Positions 27,493-37,262 of a stretch of DNA of 64,000 nucleotides are shown one piece after another; position 1 is the stretch's first letter, and each line of letters opens with the position of its first letter. The translations under genes were made by a program, and so were the position numbers. Under the pieces are notes generated by a model. That model did not search any database. It was not told where the DNA came from and was given only the letters and a program-made list of their open reading frames with translations. The stretch lies in NCBI GenBank assembly GCA_021199255.1, contig JAJQIK010000052.1:1-64000 (forward strand). Reading direction: 5' to 3'. This stretch comes from Clostridiales bacterium (GTDB lineage: Bacteria > Bacillota > Clostridia > Lachnospirales > Lachnospiraceae).

Positions 27493-29040
27493 CTATTTAG
27501 CATAGTCAATGACACGGCTTTCACGAATCACATTCACCTTGATCTGTCCAGGATACTCCAACTCAGCCTCAATCTGCTTGGAAATATCTCTGGCAAGCAA
27601 TACCATGTCAGAATCGTTAATCTGTTCTGGAACTACCATAACACGAATCTCTCTACCTGCCTGAATAGCAAAAGATTTGTCAACACCTTTGAAATTGTTT
27701 GTAATGTCTTCTAATTGTTTCAACCTTGTTGTATATGTTTCTAATGTCTCTCTTCTGGCTCCGGGTCTTGCCGCAGAAATGGTATCGGCAGCCTGCACCA
27801 GACACGCGATCAAGCTCTGAGGCTCCACATCGCCATGATGGGACTCAACAGCATTGATGACAACCGGCCCTTCTTTGTATTTTCTACAAAGTTCAGCACC
27901 CAGTTGTATATGAGAACCTTCCATCTCATGATCGACAGCCTTACCAATATCATGTAATAAACCTGCCCGCTTCGCCATTCTCACATCCAGTCCCATCTCT
28001 GCTGCGAGCAGGCCGGATAATTGAGCTACCTCAATCGAATGTTTCAATGCGTTCTGACCATAACTGGTTCTGAATTTCATCTTACCAAGTAATCTTACGA
28101 GTTCCGGATGAATACCGTGCACACCTACTTCCAGCGTAGCGGCTTCACCTTCCTCTTTAATCATTACTTCTACTTCTTTCTGCGCTTTTTCAACCATTTC
28201 CTCGATTCTGGCCGGATGAATCCGTCCATCCACAATCAGCTTCTCAAGCGCAATTCTGGCTACTTCCCTGCGAATCGGATCAAATCCTGATAAGATGACT
28301 GCCTCCGGCGTATCGTCGATAATCAGATCTACACCCGTCATGGTCTCAAGAGTTCTGATATTACGTCCCTCTCTACCAATGATTCTGCCTTTCATCTCAT
28401 CATTCGGAAGCTGTACTACAGATATTGTAGTTTCGGATACATGATCGGCGGCACATTTCTGAATCGCCGTTACGACATATTCCTTCGCTTTCTTATCTGC
28501 TTCTTCCTTTGCCCTGCTCTCCATCTCTTTGATCATGACAGCAGTTTCATGCTTTACTTCATCTTCAACAATTTTCAACAAATAATCTTTTGCTTGTTCG
28601 GAGGTTAAACCTGAGATTCGTTCCAGTTCCTGTAATCTTTGCTCATTCAGCTTGGAGATTTCTTCACGCTGCTTAGCTAAAGCCTCTTCCCGCTTAGCCA
28701 AACCCGCTTCTTTCTTCTCAATAGCATCGGCTTTCTTATCGATGTTCTCTTCCTTCTGCTGGACACGGCGTTCATACCGCTGCGTCTCTGCACGACGTTC
28801 CTTGATTTCCTTATCGAGTTCATTCTTAGTACGAATGGACTCCTCCTTGACCTCAAGCAAAGATTCGCGCTTCTTCGCCTCAGCAGTTTTGAGAGCTTCG
28901 TCAATAATTTCTCTGGCTTTCTCATCCGCGTTACCCAGCTTAGCTTCCACAACCTTCTTACGATAGTTGATCGCAACTAATGCGGATACCGGAATAGCGA
29001 TTACCAGCGTGATGACTACTGCTACTACAACTTGCCACAT
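27493..29040 (-). CDS. rny: Ribonuclease Y
   Basis: Membrane-anchored endoribonuclease that initiates mRNA decay in Firmicutes. The 515 aa product has one N-terminal membrane segment (about residues 3-25), a long charged coiled coil (about 30-200), a KH domain with [15 protein letters not shown], and an HD domain with [19 protein letters not shown] precedes the ATG. It follows recA-recX, a common order in Clostridia and Bacilli. Confidence 0.97.
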   Translation of the reverse strand: MWQVVVAVVITLVIAIPVSALVAINYRKKVVEAKLGNADEKAREIIDEALKTAEAKKRESLLEVKEESIRTKNELDKEIKERRAETQRYERRVQQKEENIDKKADAIEKKEAGLAKREEALAKQREEISKLNEQRLQELERISGLTSEQAKDYLLKIVEDEVKHETAVMIKEMESRAKEEADKKAKEYVVTAIQKCAADHVSETTISVVQLPNDEMKGRIIGREGRNIRTLETMTGVDLIIDDTPEAVILSGFDPIRREVARIALEKLIVDGRIHPARIEEMVEKAQKEVEVMIKEEGEAATLEVGVHGIHPELVRLLGKMKFRTSYGQNALKHSIEVAQLSGLLAAEMGLDVRMAKRAGLLHDIGKAVDHEMEGSHIQLGAELCRKYKEGPVVINAVESHHGDVEPQSLIACLVQAADTISAARPGARRETLETYTTRLKQLEDITNNFKGVDKSFAIQAGREIRVMVVPEQINDSDMVLLARDISKQIEAELEYPGQIKVNVIRESRVIDYAK

Positions 29041-29163
29041 TACAGGAGCACCTCCTTATTTAGTTTTCATTGTACATAATCTATTCTAGAATGTTTTAAG
29101 CATGTTGACATACATCTCTTAATTCCAACATTCTATAATTAGCAAAATTACAACACTTCAATT

Positions 29164-29796
29164 CTATACTGAAATAGATGTTATGTCAAGTGAAAGTGCT
29201 CTACAGATTAGATCTGAGGGAAATCCCCTGCGATATAGCAATCCGTACATTTTCTGCTGTTCCTGTTTCGTAGCGGTATCCGGACGGTATTTTTTCTTGC
29301 GAAGAAGCGTTAGAATTAACTCCATCTCATCTTGTTCCACGCCCAACGCCCCAAGCGCTTCAAACGCCTCCTGTATCGTATCCTTATCGATTCCCTTTTT
29401 CATAAGATCCGTTTTAATCCGGCTTCTGCTCTTATCCTGAAGATGCGCTTCAATAAAGTCTCTGGCATAGCGCCCATCATCAATATATCCATAGGATTCC
29501 ACGTAGGAAAGAGCCTCCTCTATACATGCCTGAGGATATTCCCCCTGTCTCAGCTTATCCTCTAATTGTCGGCGGGTATAGGCCTTAGACCGCAGTAGAT
29601 TCATACTGCGAAGCTTCGCCCTCTTAGGCAAAATCTGCGTCATAATGCATTGATAGCTTTCTTCCGACAGTTCCTGCCCTTCCTCGATATGAAACCGGCG
29701 CAGCTCTCCCTGATACAGAAGAAAGGCAAACTGGCCGTCCAGATAAACCCGGCGTCGCGATCCAGACGCTTCTGCCACCTGCGTTACGGTCATCAT
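29164..29796 (-). CDS. recX: Regulatory protein RecX
   Basis: Modulates RecA by binding along the filament groove. About 210 aa, made of three-helix repeats: [40 protein letters not shown] and LLRKKKY. The start overlaps the end of recA by four bases (ATGA), so the two are translationally coupled. Confidence 0.93.
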   Translation of the reverse strand: MMTVTQVAEASGSRRRVYLDGQFAFLLYQGELRRFHIEEGQELSEESYQCIMTQILPKRAKLRSMNLLRSKAYTRRQLEDKLRQGEYPQACIEEALSYVESYGYIDDGRYARDFIEAHLQDKSRSRIKTDLMKKGIDKDTIQEAFEALGALGVEQDEMELILTLLRKKKYRPDTATKQEQQKMYGLLYRRGFPSDLICRALSLDITSISV

Positions 29797-30860
29797 TCTT
29801 TCGTTTCCTTAGCCGTCTCTTTAGGCGCCTTATTGTTTGCCGGTGTCTCCGTTTCCTCTTTATCGGTCTCCAGATTAAACAGCTCTCTGACCTTCCTCTC
29901 TACTTCCGCGCACATAAGCGGATTGTCCTTAAGGTACTGCTTTGCGTTCTCCCTGCCCTGGCCAATCTTATTTCCTTCATACGCATACCACGCGCCGCTT
30001 TTGTTGATGATATTATTCTCCGCCGCAAGATCCAGAATATCGCCCACACTGGATATGCCTTCGCCAAACATAATATCAAACTCGGCTTCTTTAAAGGGCG
30101 GCGCAATCTTATTCTTGACGACCTTGACTCTGGTTCTGTTGCCGATCACTTCGCCTCCCTGCTTCAGAGACTCTATCCTTCTAACGTCCAGGCGGACGGA
30201 GGAATAGAATTTCAGCGCACGGCCGCCCGTCGTGGTCTCCGGATTACCAAACAGGATACCTACCTTTTCACGAAGCTGATTGATAAAAATAACCGTACAA
30301 TTTGACTTGCTGATGACTGCCGTAAGCTTACGCAGCGCCTGAGACATCAGCCTCGCCTGCAATCCCACATGGGCGTCTCCCATATCGCCGTCAATTTCCG
30401 CCTTGGGTACTAAAGCGGCAACCGAGTCTACTACAATAATATCGACCGCGCCGGAACGCACCATTGTCTCAGTAATCTCCAGCGCCTGTTCCCCACAGTC
30501 AGGCTGGGATATATATAAATTGTCAATATCCACTCCGATATTCTTCGCATAAACAGGGTCTAACGCGTGCTCTGCATCTATAAAGCCCGCAATCCCGCCG
30601 CGCTTCTGCACCTCTGCGATCATATGCAGCGTAACGGTAGTCTTACCACTGGATTCCGGCCCGTAAATCTCCACAATCCTTCCCTTGGGAATCCCCCCTA
30701 AGCCTAACGCGATGTCCAGGCTCAGGGAGCCGGTGGGAATCGTCTCCACATTCATCTGTACGGACGGATCGCCCAGCTTCATGACCGCTCCCTTGCCAAA
30801 CTGTCTTTCTATCTGTCCTAAAGCCGCATCTAATGCCTTTAATTTTTCTTCTCTTTCCAT
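29793..30860 (-). CDS. recA: Recombinase RecA
   Basis: Central DNA strand-exchange protein and activator of LexA self-cleavage. The 355 aa protein has Walker [11 protein letters not shown], the region [19 protein letters not shown], and the DNA-binding loop [22 protein letters not shown] split over loops L1/L2; the C-terminal tail is acidic then Lys-rich. The ATG has AAGGAG upstream. Two LexA-like boxes at the promoter indicate SOS control. Confidence 0.98.
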   Translation of the reverse strand: MEREEKLKALDAALGQIERQFGKGAVMKLGDPSVQMNVETIPTGSLSLDIALGLGGIPKGRIVEIYGPESSGKTTVTLHMIAEVQKRGGIAGFIDAEHALDPVYAKNIGVDIDNLYISQPDCGEQALEITETMVRSGAVDIIVVDSVAALVPKAEIDGDMGDAHVGLQARLMSQALRKLTAVISKSNCTVIFINQLREKVGILFGNPETTTGGRALKFYSSVRLDVRRIESLKQGGEVIGNRTRVKVVKNKIAPPFKEAEFDIMFGEGISSVGDILDLAAENNIINKSGAWYAYEGNKIGQGRENAKQYLKDNPLMCAEVERKVRELFNLETDKEETETPANNKAPKETAKETKE

Positions 30861-30880
30861 AATTGGTTCTCCTTTTCTTG

Positions 30881-30896
30881 CAGAACATCTGTTCTG
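30881..30896. promoter_or_regulatory. LexA-like (SOS) box near recA start
   Basis: CAGAACATCTGTTCTG is a perfect outer inverted repeat matching the Gram-positive LexA box form GAAC-N4-GTTC. It lies in the recA leader just downstream of the promoter. Confidence 0.8.
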
Positions 30897-30901
30897 TTAA
30901 C

Positions 30902-30930
30902 AGATTAAAACAAATGTTCGGTTTTGTCAA
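30902..30930 (-). promoter_or_regulatory. Sigma-A promoter of recA
   Basis: Minus strand -35 TTGACA (30925-30930), 17-base spacer, -10 TAATCT (30902-30907). Overlapped by the LexA-like box at 30907-30920. Between 30931 and 31143 I see no gene or clear element. Confidence 0.8.
30907..30920. promoter_or_regulatory. Second LexA-like box within the recA promoter
   Basis: On the minus strand CGAACATTTGTTTT; the first half matches the consensus CGAAC-N4-GTTCG and the second half only partly. It lies in the spacer between -35 and -10, so LexA bound here would block the promoter. Confidence 0.65.
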
Positions 30931-31143
30931 TGCTGTTTTCGTATTTATCTTATTATTTTATATGTCCAATAAACGACACTCTGCCCTCCCTTCCTGTCAT
31001 AAATATGAAATAATGGAAATCATGGCGAAATGCCGGATATGTATCACAGATTCCATTTCTTCAGATAAGACAAGTGTAGCAGAGAATAAGCTTTTGCGCA
31101 ATAGGATCCCTCAATGAATCCGTATCTTTTGCAAAGCAATATT

Positions 31144-31162
31144 GCGGTTCAAAAGGAACCGC
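31144..31162. other. Small perfect hairpin downstream of the repeat-protein gene
   Basis: GCGGTTC, loop AAAAG, GAACCGC. It lies beyond the terminator at 31180-31222 on the minus-strand path and has no T run, so its role is unclear. Confidence 0.4.
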
Positions 31163-31179
31163 CCCCGCGCCAGACACGC

Positions 31180-31222
31180 AAAAAGCACGAATGTCCTTTT
31201 CAGGACGTCCATGCTTTTTTAA
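31180..31222 (-). terminator. Rho-independent terminator after the repeat-membrane-protein gene
   Basis: Minus strand stem AAAAAGCA...GGACGTCCT with AGGACATTCGTGCTTTTT, tetraloop GAAA, small internal mismatch, then T residues. Confidence 0.78.
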
Positions 31223-31252
31223 GAGCCCTTCCTTCCGCCTCCGGCGGCAGGA

Positions 31253-32605
31253 TTAGAACACTTTCAGATATTCCTCATATTCGTCATAGGTGACCGTCAC
31301 CCATCCCTGTTCATAGTTGAACCCGATCTCCATGCCCTGGGGAGTATAAAACACGATAATATCCGAGGAATTAAAGTATTTCGTAATCTGCTGGTCGGTC
31401 ATGGCTGTGAGATATGAAATCTCTCCATTCTGCTGGTCGCTTCTGGTTCTGAAATCTACCGAAAAAGCGTCGTCTACAGACAGCATATCTTCATTATCCA
31501 ACACCACTCCGTTTTCCATATCGATGTTAATGCAATACAGATATGCCTGACTGAAATAATCGGAATACATATATTCCTCAAACACAACGCTCATCTTATC
31601 CTCGTCCATATAGGCAACATAACCGGTAGAGTCCGCGAAAAAGTAGCTTTCCTCATTCTGTTTTATAAATCCCTCGTACTCTTCTTCAAAATATTCCGTA
31701 AAAAAAGAAATTTCATTCTGGATTTCTTCATTGAGCTTTTCCAGATTAGGTACCTCCTCACCTTCAATAACAGGATAAGAAACCATAATGGAAACGTTCT
31801 CATAATCCGTATCGTACTCATAATTTTCAAAATCTACAGAATAGGACAAATCAGTCTTGAGATCATTATGCAGCGTGTAATACTCGTCGCTGTCATAATC
31901 ATAATCCTCATCGAAGCTATCGTCATCATCGTAACCATAAGAATCGTCGTCATAATCGAAATAGCCGTAATCATACTGGTCATACTGTTCCTGCCGCTTC
32001 TGCTCGTACATCAGATCCACCGCTTTATATGCCAGCGCAAAAACAGCTACCAGTAAGAGAATGATAAGTACCACAACAATGGTAATGATCAAACCGGTAT
32101 TCGATTTTTTCCGGGGTACGGCATAGGGGGTGTAAGGATTTCCATTCTGCGGGTTCCCATAGCTCTGATAGGGATTATTATCATAGCCCTGATAGCTGTT
32201 ATTGGCATAGGGGTTCCCATTCTGCGGATTCCCATAACCCTGATAGCCGTTATTTCCATAGGGGTTCCCGTTCTGCGGATTCCCATAACCCTGATAGCCG
32301 TTATTTCCATAAGGATTTCCGCCCTGCGGGTTCCCATAACTATGATAGGGATTATTGTCGTAACCCTGATAGCCATTATTGGCATAGGGATTCCCATAAC
32401 CGTAATCACTATTATTCCCATAGGAATGGTCATTCTGATGGTTGCCTGAGAATACGCCCCTGGTATCTATCATATCTGTTGTATCCACCGCTGCCGCAGA
32501 TGGCTGCTCCACAATCTCTCCTGCGGGCGCATCTTCCTCCGGCTGTCCGGAAATATCCGGCGTCTGATAAATAGATTCCTTATTTTCATTATCCCAATCG
32601 TTCAT
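31253..32605 (-). CDS. Single-pass membrane protein with Tyr/Gly/Asn tandem repeats and DUF3298-like C-terminus
   Basis: Function unknown. Layout: acidic N-terminus (1-60), low-complexity repeats built on a 17-residue unit GNPYGNNGYQGYGNPQN (about 62-160), a basic stop-transfer (PRKK) and one membrane segment (170-193), a very acidic Asp/Tyr stretch (211-245), and a globular C-terminal domain (about 250-450) whose end FYTPQGMEIGFNYEQGW resembles DUF3298/RsiV-type domains. The N-terminus should be cytoplasmic and the DUF3298 part outside. It is a single-gene unit with its own terminator. A role in envelope sensing is only a guess from the RsiV-like domain. Confidence 0.7.
   Translation of the reverse strand: MNDWDNENKESIYQTPDISGQPEEDAPAGEIVEQPSAAAVDTTDMIDTRGVFSGNHQNDHSYGNNSDYGYGNPYANNGYQGYDNNPYHSYGNPQGGNPYGNNGYQGYGNPQNGNPYGNNGYQGYGNPQNGNPYANNSYQGYDNNPYQSYGNPQNGNPYTPYAVPRKKSNTGLIITIVVVLIILLLVAVFALAYKAVDLMYEQKRQEQYDQYDYGYFDYDDDSYGYDDDDSFDEDYDYDSDEYYTLHNDLKTDLSYSVDFENYEYDTDYENVSIMVSYPVIEGEEVPNLEKLNEEIQNEISFFTEYFEEEYEGFIKQNEESYFFADSTGYVAYMDEDKMSVVFEEYMYSDYFSQAYLYCINIDMENGVVLDNEDMLSVDDAFSVDFRTRSDQQNGEISYLTAMTDQQITKYFNSSDIIVFYTPQGMEIGFNYEQGWVTVTYDEYEEYLKVF
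32135..32402 (-). repeat. In-frame tandem repeat, 51-bp unit, about five copies
   Basis: Direct DNA repeats inside the membrane-protein gene, based on the unit GGATTCCCATAACCCTGATA on the plus strand and recurring every 51 bases or in-frame variants of that. Copies two to four are nearly identical, which suggests recent expansion by slippage or recombination and possible length variation between strains. Confidence 0.85.
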
Positions 32606-32656
32606 TCGTTTCTCTCCTCTTACCCGCTTCCGCCTATCCTGAACGCCGACGAGCCG

Positions 32657-33928
32657 TTACTTTTGCTTTTTATGCAAATCCGCATCGCTGTCATACTGCA
32701 GGATACAATTCCTCATCAGAGCCAGCGCTGCCGAAACCGTATGCAGCCGGATTTTGGCGCGGTTCCCGCTGAAATGATATTCCTTTACCGTAATTTGTCC
32801 GCGCACATTACAGGCGACATACACCAGCCCAACGGGCTTCTTGTCGGTTCCGCCGTCCGGCCCGGCAATCCCCGTTGTGGAGACGCATACATCTGTCTTG
32901 GCAAGGAACGCGGCGGATTTCGCCATCTCCCTCGCTATTTCCTCGCTGACTGCTCCATGCTTTAACAGGGTATTCTTCCTGATTCCCAGCAATTTTCTCT
33001 TGGATTTATTGGAATAGGTTACATATCCTGATTTAAAGACGTCGGAGACTCCCGGCACGTTAATCAGCCTCGCCGCCAGCATACCGCCCGTACAGGATTC
33101 TACCGTACTTGCCGTCATACCATAGGCCGCCAGCAGATCCACCACCGCTTTCTCCAGCGTTACGCCCTCCTCGGTAGTATAAATATAATCGCCAAATCTG
33201 CTCTTTAGTTCCTGAACAACCGGCTTCACCAGCTTTTTGGCCGCTTTCTCATCTTCCGCCCTTGCCGTTACGCGCAGATGTACCTCGCCGGTCTTGGCAT
33301 AGGTGGCAATCGTCGGATTGGTCTGCTTTTCAATCAGATCCGCAACCATTGTCTCTGCCCTGCTCTCGCCCACGCCGCACATTTTCACGGTTCTGGAATA
33401 GATCACACAGGACTGCAGCGCGCTCAAATACGGCATAACTGAAGCCTCAAACATCGGAATCAATTCTCCCGGCGGTCCCGGCATCAAAATGATATGTTTG
33501 CCGTTCTCCGCCATAATAATCCCCGGCGCCGTACCGTTTGGATTATCCAGCACGACAGAACCCTCCGGCACCATCGCCTGTTTCCAGTTATTCTCTGTAA
33601 TTTCCAGGCCTCGCTGTTCAAAATAGCTCTTGATAGCCGCCCTGCTTTCTTCATGAAGGTACAGGTTCCTGCCGAGAACCTTTGCCGCCGCTTCTTTCGT
33701 CAGGTCGTCCTGCGTAGGGCCAAGTCCTCCTGATAGCAACAGAATATCCGCCCTGGATAAGGCCAGACGAATCGTCTCGGAAAGCCTTTCCTCATTATCC
33801 CCCACCACATCCTGATAGTAACAGGATAGTCCCAGTCCGGCACACTTTTCGGACAAATAGGCAGCATTGGTATTCACAATGTTGCCCAATAATATTTCTG
33901 TTCCAACTGAAATCAACTCTACAACCAT
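32657..33928 (-). CDS. cinA: CinA: competence/damage-inducible protein, NMN-amidase domain
   Basis: About 423 aa, two domains: an N-terminal molybdopterin-binding-like/ADP-ribose pyrophosphatase domain (VELISVGTEILLGN, LLSGGLGPTQDDLT) and a C-terminal PncC domain that deamidates nicotinamide mononucleotide (ESCTGGMLAARLINVPGVSDVF split, VSTTGIAGPDGGT). The second ATG (33926-33928) fits family starts better; an ATG four codons upstream has AAAGGG only one base away. Follows pgsA and rimO, and the trio is common in Firmicutes. Confidence 0.93.
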   Translation of the reverse strand: MVVELISVGTEILLGNIVNTNAAYLSEKCAGLGLSCYYQDVVGDNEERLSETIRLALSRADILLLSGGLGPTQDDLTKEAAAKVLGRNLYLHEESRAAIKSYFEQRGLEITENNWKQAMVPEGSVVLDNPNGTAPGIIMAENGKHIILMPGPPGELIPMFEASVMPYLSALQSCVIYSRTVKMCGVGESRAETMVADLIEKQTNPTIATYAKTGEVHLRVTARAEDEKAAKKLVKPVVQELKSRFGDYIYTTEEGVTLEKAVVDLLAAYGMTASTVESCTGGMLAARLINVPGVSDVFKSGYVTYSNKSKRKLLGIRKNTLLKHGAVSEEIAREMAKSAAFLAKTDVCVSTTGIAGPDGGTDKKPVGLVYVACNVRGQITVKEYHFSGNRAKIRLHTVSAALALMRNCILQYDSDADLHKKQK

Positions 33929-33994
33929 ATTCGTAATCATGCCCTTTCTCTCAGTCCGCCAATTCGGGTGCAGGCGCGAATGATATCAATCGTT

Positions 33995-34528
33995 CTATTT
34001 TGTATCCTTCATAACATCTTTATTTTTTATCAGATAATCCGCCAAAGATACCACCGTCAGCGCCAGCGCCGCCCACATCACAATGGCCGTAAGGAGACTG
34101 AGCGCCCCCAGATCCGCGATCATCAGGCAGATCATCACCATCTGAAAGGTCGTTTTAAATTTCCCCCAGTAGCTTGCCGCAATCACCACGCCGTTATCCG
34201 AGGCAATCAGACGGAAACCGCTGATAATAAATTCTCTGGCAATAATAACAATCACAATCCATGCCGGAATCTTCTCCAGCGCAACCAGACAAATCAGAGC
34301 GGAACAGACCAGTAATTTATCCGCAAGAGGATCCATAAACTTGCCAAAGTTAGTCACCAGATGATATTTCCTGGCAATCTTGCCGTCTAAGAGGTCTGTC
34401 AGGCTGGCGATGATGAAAATCGCCAGTGCGATCCATTTATCATACGCCGTCAGATCCGCAAGCATAAACGCCACAAAGAAAGGAATCAACAGCACGCGGA
34501 ACATTGTCAGTTTATTCGGTAGATTCAT
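33995..34528 (-). CDS. pgsA: CDP-diacylglycerol-glycerol-3-phosphate 3-phosphatidyltransferase
   Basis: Makes phosphatidylglycerol phosphate, the committed step to anionic membrane lipids. 177 aa, several membrane segments, and the CDP-alcohol phosphotransferase motif DGKIARKYHLVTNFGKFMD with the following PLAD, i.e. D-G-x2-A-R-x8-G-x3-D-x3-D. Overlaps the end of rimO by 17 bases, so the two are co-transcribed. Confidence 0.95.
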   Translation of the reverse strand: MNLPNKLTMFRVLLIPFFVAFMLADLTAYDKWIALAIFIIASLTDLLDGKIARKYHLVTNFGKFMDPLADKLLVCSALICLVALEKIPAWIVIVIIAREFIISGFRLIASDNGVVIAASYWGKFKTTFQMVMICLMIADLGALSLLTAIVMWAALALTVVSLADYLIKNKDVMKDTK

Positions 34529-35855
34529 CTTCTAATTCTCCTATCAGATCATATTCATATGAGCCCGTTATTTTTACCCTTACAAAATCTCCGGTCATCA
34601 GCTCTCTGGACGTATTCAGGAACAGAAAGCCATCCACATTAGGCGCGTCTTTGTAGGTTCTTGCCACATAAGCGTCTTCATCGGCGACCTTGCCTTCAAT
34701 CATGGCGGTCACAATTCTGCCCTTCATGGTCTTCGCCGCCTCAAACGCAATCTCCTGCTGCAGCTCCATCAGCTCCGCCTGTCTCTCCTCCTTCGTCTCC
34801 TCCGGTATCTGATCCGGCATCTCCGCCGCCGGCGTATCTTCCTCCTGGGAATAGGGAAAGACCCCCAGCCGGTCAAATTTCATGTCCTGTACAAACGCCA
34901 TCAGTTCTTCATGATCTTCTTCCGTTTCTCCCGGAAATCCTGTAATCAGCGTAGTCCTGAGACAAATGTCCGGCATCTCCGCCCGCAGCCTGCGGATTTT
35001 GCGCATCAGCTCCTCTTTGCCAGTCCTGCGCCCCATCCTCTTCAAAATCCTGTCAGAAGCGTGCTGAATCGGCAAATCCAGATAATGGCAGATTTTCTTT
35101 TCTTCCTTTATCGTACAAATCAGCGCGTCGTCAATCTCTTCCGGATAGCAATATAAAATACGAATCCAGTAAATACCGCTGATCCGGCAAAGCCGGCGAA
35201 GCAGTTCTGGCAACATCTTGCGTCCATACAAATCCATGCCGTAAAGAGTCGTCTCCTGCGCCACAAGAATCAGCTCCCTGACGCCCTGCTCCGCCAGCCG
35301 CCCCGCCTCTTCCAGCAGGCTTTCCATGGGCACGCTGCGGTAATTGCCCCGCACCTTGGGGATAATACAGTAGGTACAATGCTTATCGCAGCCTTCCGCG
35401 ATCTTTAAATAGGCGTAATGCCCTCCCGTGGTGACCACCCGCTCTACGCCGGTAAGGGGTTGGGTATCTAAGCTTTTATAATGGTTCGCACGATTGCCCT
35501 GCAGCACTTCGCCAATGGTTCGCACCACCTCGTCAATCGCCATCGTCCCTATCACAGCGTCCACCTCTTCGATCTCCGTCTGGATTTCCTCCTGATAACG
35601 CTGCGCCAGGCACCCCGCCACAATCAGCGCCTCAATCCGGCCGCTTTTCTTAAGCTCCGCCATCTCCAGAATGGTCTGGATACTTTCTTCCTTGGCGTCG
35701 TTAATAAAACAGCAGGTATTGATCACGACCACATCTGCTTCCTGTTCGTCGTCGGTAAATTCATAACCGCCCCGCGCCAGAAGCCCCAGCATCATTTCAG
35801 AATCCACCAGATTCTTATCGCATCCCAGGGAAACAAACAATATTTTTTTACTCAT
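34512..35855 (-). CDS. rimO: Ribosomal protein S12 methylthiotransferase RimO
   Basis: Radical-SAM enzyme that methylthiolates an aspartate of ribosomal protein S12. The 447 aa product has the N-terminal UPF0004 domain with cysteines in VSLGCDKNLVDSE and VINTCCFI, the radical-SAM cluster CDKHCTYC, and a C-terminal TRAM domain. The LVDSE form distinguishes RimO from MiaB. Lies downstream of trpD with a 38-base gap. Confidence 0.95.
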   Translation of the reverse strand: MSKKILFVSLGCDKNLVDSEMMLGLLARGGYEFTDDEQEADVVVINTCCFINDAKEESIQTILEMAELKKSGRIEALIVAGCLAQRYQEEIQTEIEEVDAVIGTMAIDEVVRTIGEVLQGNRANHYKSLDTQPLTGVERVVTTGGHYAYLKIAEGCDKHCTYCIIPKVRGNYRSVPMESLLEEAGRLAEQGVRELILVAQETTLYGMDLYGRKMLPELLRRLCRISGIYWIRILYCYPEEIDDALICTIKEEKKICHYLDLPIQHASDRILKRMGRRTGKEELMRKIRRLRAEMPDICLRTTLITGFPGETEEDHEELMAFVQDMKFDRLGVFPYSQEEDTPAAEMPDQIPEETKEERQAELMELQQEIAFEAAKTMKGRIVTAMIEGKVADEDAYVARTYKDAPNVDGFLFLNTSRELMTGDFVRVKITGSYEYDLIGELEDESTE

Positions 35856-35893
35856 ATCTTATTACGGTTCTTTCTTCCAGTAATCCCAACAGC

Positions 35894-36904
35894 TTACTGA
35901 TTGGAATATTCTATTAATTGATTGAGGACGTCCATGGCCTTGCCGGAATCAATGGCTCCGGCTGCCAGTTGAATCCCTTCCTCAACGGTTTGCGCTACCT
36001 TGCCCACATAAAGCGCCATGCCGGCATTCAATAATACGATATCCCGTTTCGGCCCCTTGTCAGCGCCGCTCAAAATATCCTTGGTGATCTTCGCGTTGGC
36101 CTCTCCATCGCCGCCCTTGATATCCTCCTCGGAAGCGCGTTTAAAGCCGTACTGCTCCGGCGTAACCGTATAGACCGTTACCACATTATCTTTAATCTGC
36201 GCAATGGTGGTTTCACAGACGGTAGACACCTCGTCCATGCCATTGGCTCCCGAAACTACCATGCCTGTTTCCACGCCAAGATGCATCAGCGCATTGGCGA
36301 TGGGCTCACAGAGCTTCTGGTCATATACGCCTATCACGACGCATTTAGCGCCGGAAGGATTTGCCATGGGCCCTAAAATATTAAAAATAGAACGGATACC
36401 GATTTCATTTCTCACCTGCCCCACAAATCTCATGGATTTATTAAAGGCAGGGGCAAACATGAAACCGATTCCCACTTCCTCTACGGATTTTTCTACTACT
36501 TCAATATCCGGCGTAATATTGACTCCCAGCGCTTCCAGCACATCACCCGCCCCGGATTTGGAAGAAATAGCCCGGTTGCCATGCTTGGCGATGGGAAGTC
36601 CCGCTGCCGCCGCCACAAAAGCGGCCGTGGTGGAAATATTAAAGGTATAGGTACAGTCTCCGCCGGTACCCACAAAATCCGCATACATCGGCAGATTCGG
36701 GTGAATATGCTCCGCTTTCTCTTTTAACACGCTGGCGCTTCCGATAATCTCATCAATGGTTTCGCCTTTCATACGCAAAGCCGTCAGATACGCGGCGATC
36801 TGCGCCTGCGTCGCCTCTCCGCTCAGCATAATGTCCATCACTCTTGCCGCTTCTTCTACCGACAAATTCTTCCCTTCGCTTACCGCTTTAATTGCACTCT
36901 TCAT
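35894..36904 (-). CDS. trpD: Anthranilate phosphoribosyltransferase-like protein (orphan TrpD)
   Basis: Fold and motifs of TrpD, which joins anthranilate to PRPP in tryptophan synthesis: GTGGD at 79-83, KHGNR at 107-111, SIFNILGPMANP near 172-183 and NGMDEVST. The stretch that usually carries an anthranilate-contacting His (FHP or HH followed by an aromatic/Met) reads FNKSM at 154-158, so the His is Asn. No other trp gene is in the window; it sits between rpoZ and rimO in a housekeeping operon. Start is taken as ATG at 36902-36904; GTG codons just upstream are alternatives. Substrate should be considered open. Confidence 0.82.
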   Translation of the reverse strand: MKSAIKAVSEGKNLSVEEAARVMDIMLSGEATQAQIAAYLTALRMKGETIDEIIGSASVLKEKAEHIHPNLPMYADFVGTGGDCTYTFNISTTAAFVAAAAGLPIAKHGNRAISSKSGAGDVLEALGVNITPDIEVVEKSVEEVGIGFMFAPAFNKSMRFVGQVRNEIGIRSIFNILGPMANPSGAKCVVIGVYDQKLCEPIANALMHLGVETGMVVSGANGMDEVSTVCETTIAQIKDNVVTVYTVTPEQYGFKRASEEDIKGGDGEANAKITKDILSGADKGPKRDIVLLNAGMALYVGKVAQTVEEGIQLAAGAIDSGKAMDVLNQLIEYSNQ

Positions 36905-36935
36905 TTGACACACCACACCTTTCCTTTTTCCGCTA

Positions 36936-37262
36936 TTATTCCGTTATCTCCTCAGAAGACACTTCCTCCTCTTCCGGTTCTTCGATTTCCTCTACCTCTT
37001 CAAGCTCTTCCACTTCTTCGATTTCTTCCTCCGGCTGCTCGGTCAGAATCCTGACTTTTCCCTCATTCAGTTCCTCCACGGCCACAGACAAAGCCTTTCT
37101 GCCCTTACCGTCCACCAGCGTTTCATCGCCGGCAATAATCTGTCTGGCTCTTTTGGAGGTAGCCATTACGATAGAATATCTGCTGTTTACTACAGGATCT
37201 TCTCCCTCCTCTACCTCGCTGTTTACTACCTTAATTAGTTCTGCATAAGATGGATGTAACAT
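36936..37262 (-). CDS. rpoZ: RNA polymerase omega subunit
   Basis: Small subunit that helps assemble RNA polymerase. The core residues 1-70 contain NSRYSIVMATSKRARQI and KALSVAVEELNEGKV, as in the family. The tail (about 75-108) is an unusually long Glu-rich extension (EEIEEVEELEEVEEIEEPEE). Its start overlaps the end of gmk by 32 bases, a normal pairing in Firmicutes. Confidence 0.92.
   Translation of the reverse strand: MLHPSYAELIKVVNSEVEEGEDPVVNSRYSIVMATSKRARQIIAGDETLVDGKGRKALSVAVEELNEGKVRILTEQPEEEIEEVEELEEVEEIEEPEEEEVSSEEITE

Noticed and set aside
32135-32402. Regular repeats that could suggest a CRISPR array
   Set aside because: The repeats are contiguous 51-base in-frame units without unique spacers and encode a low-complexity protein segment.
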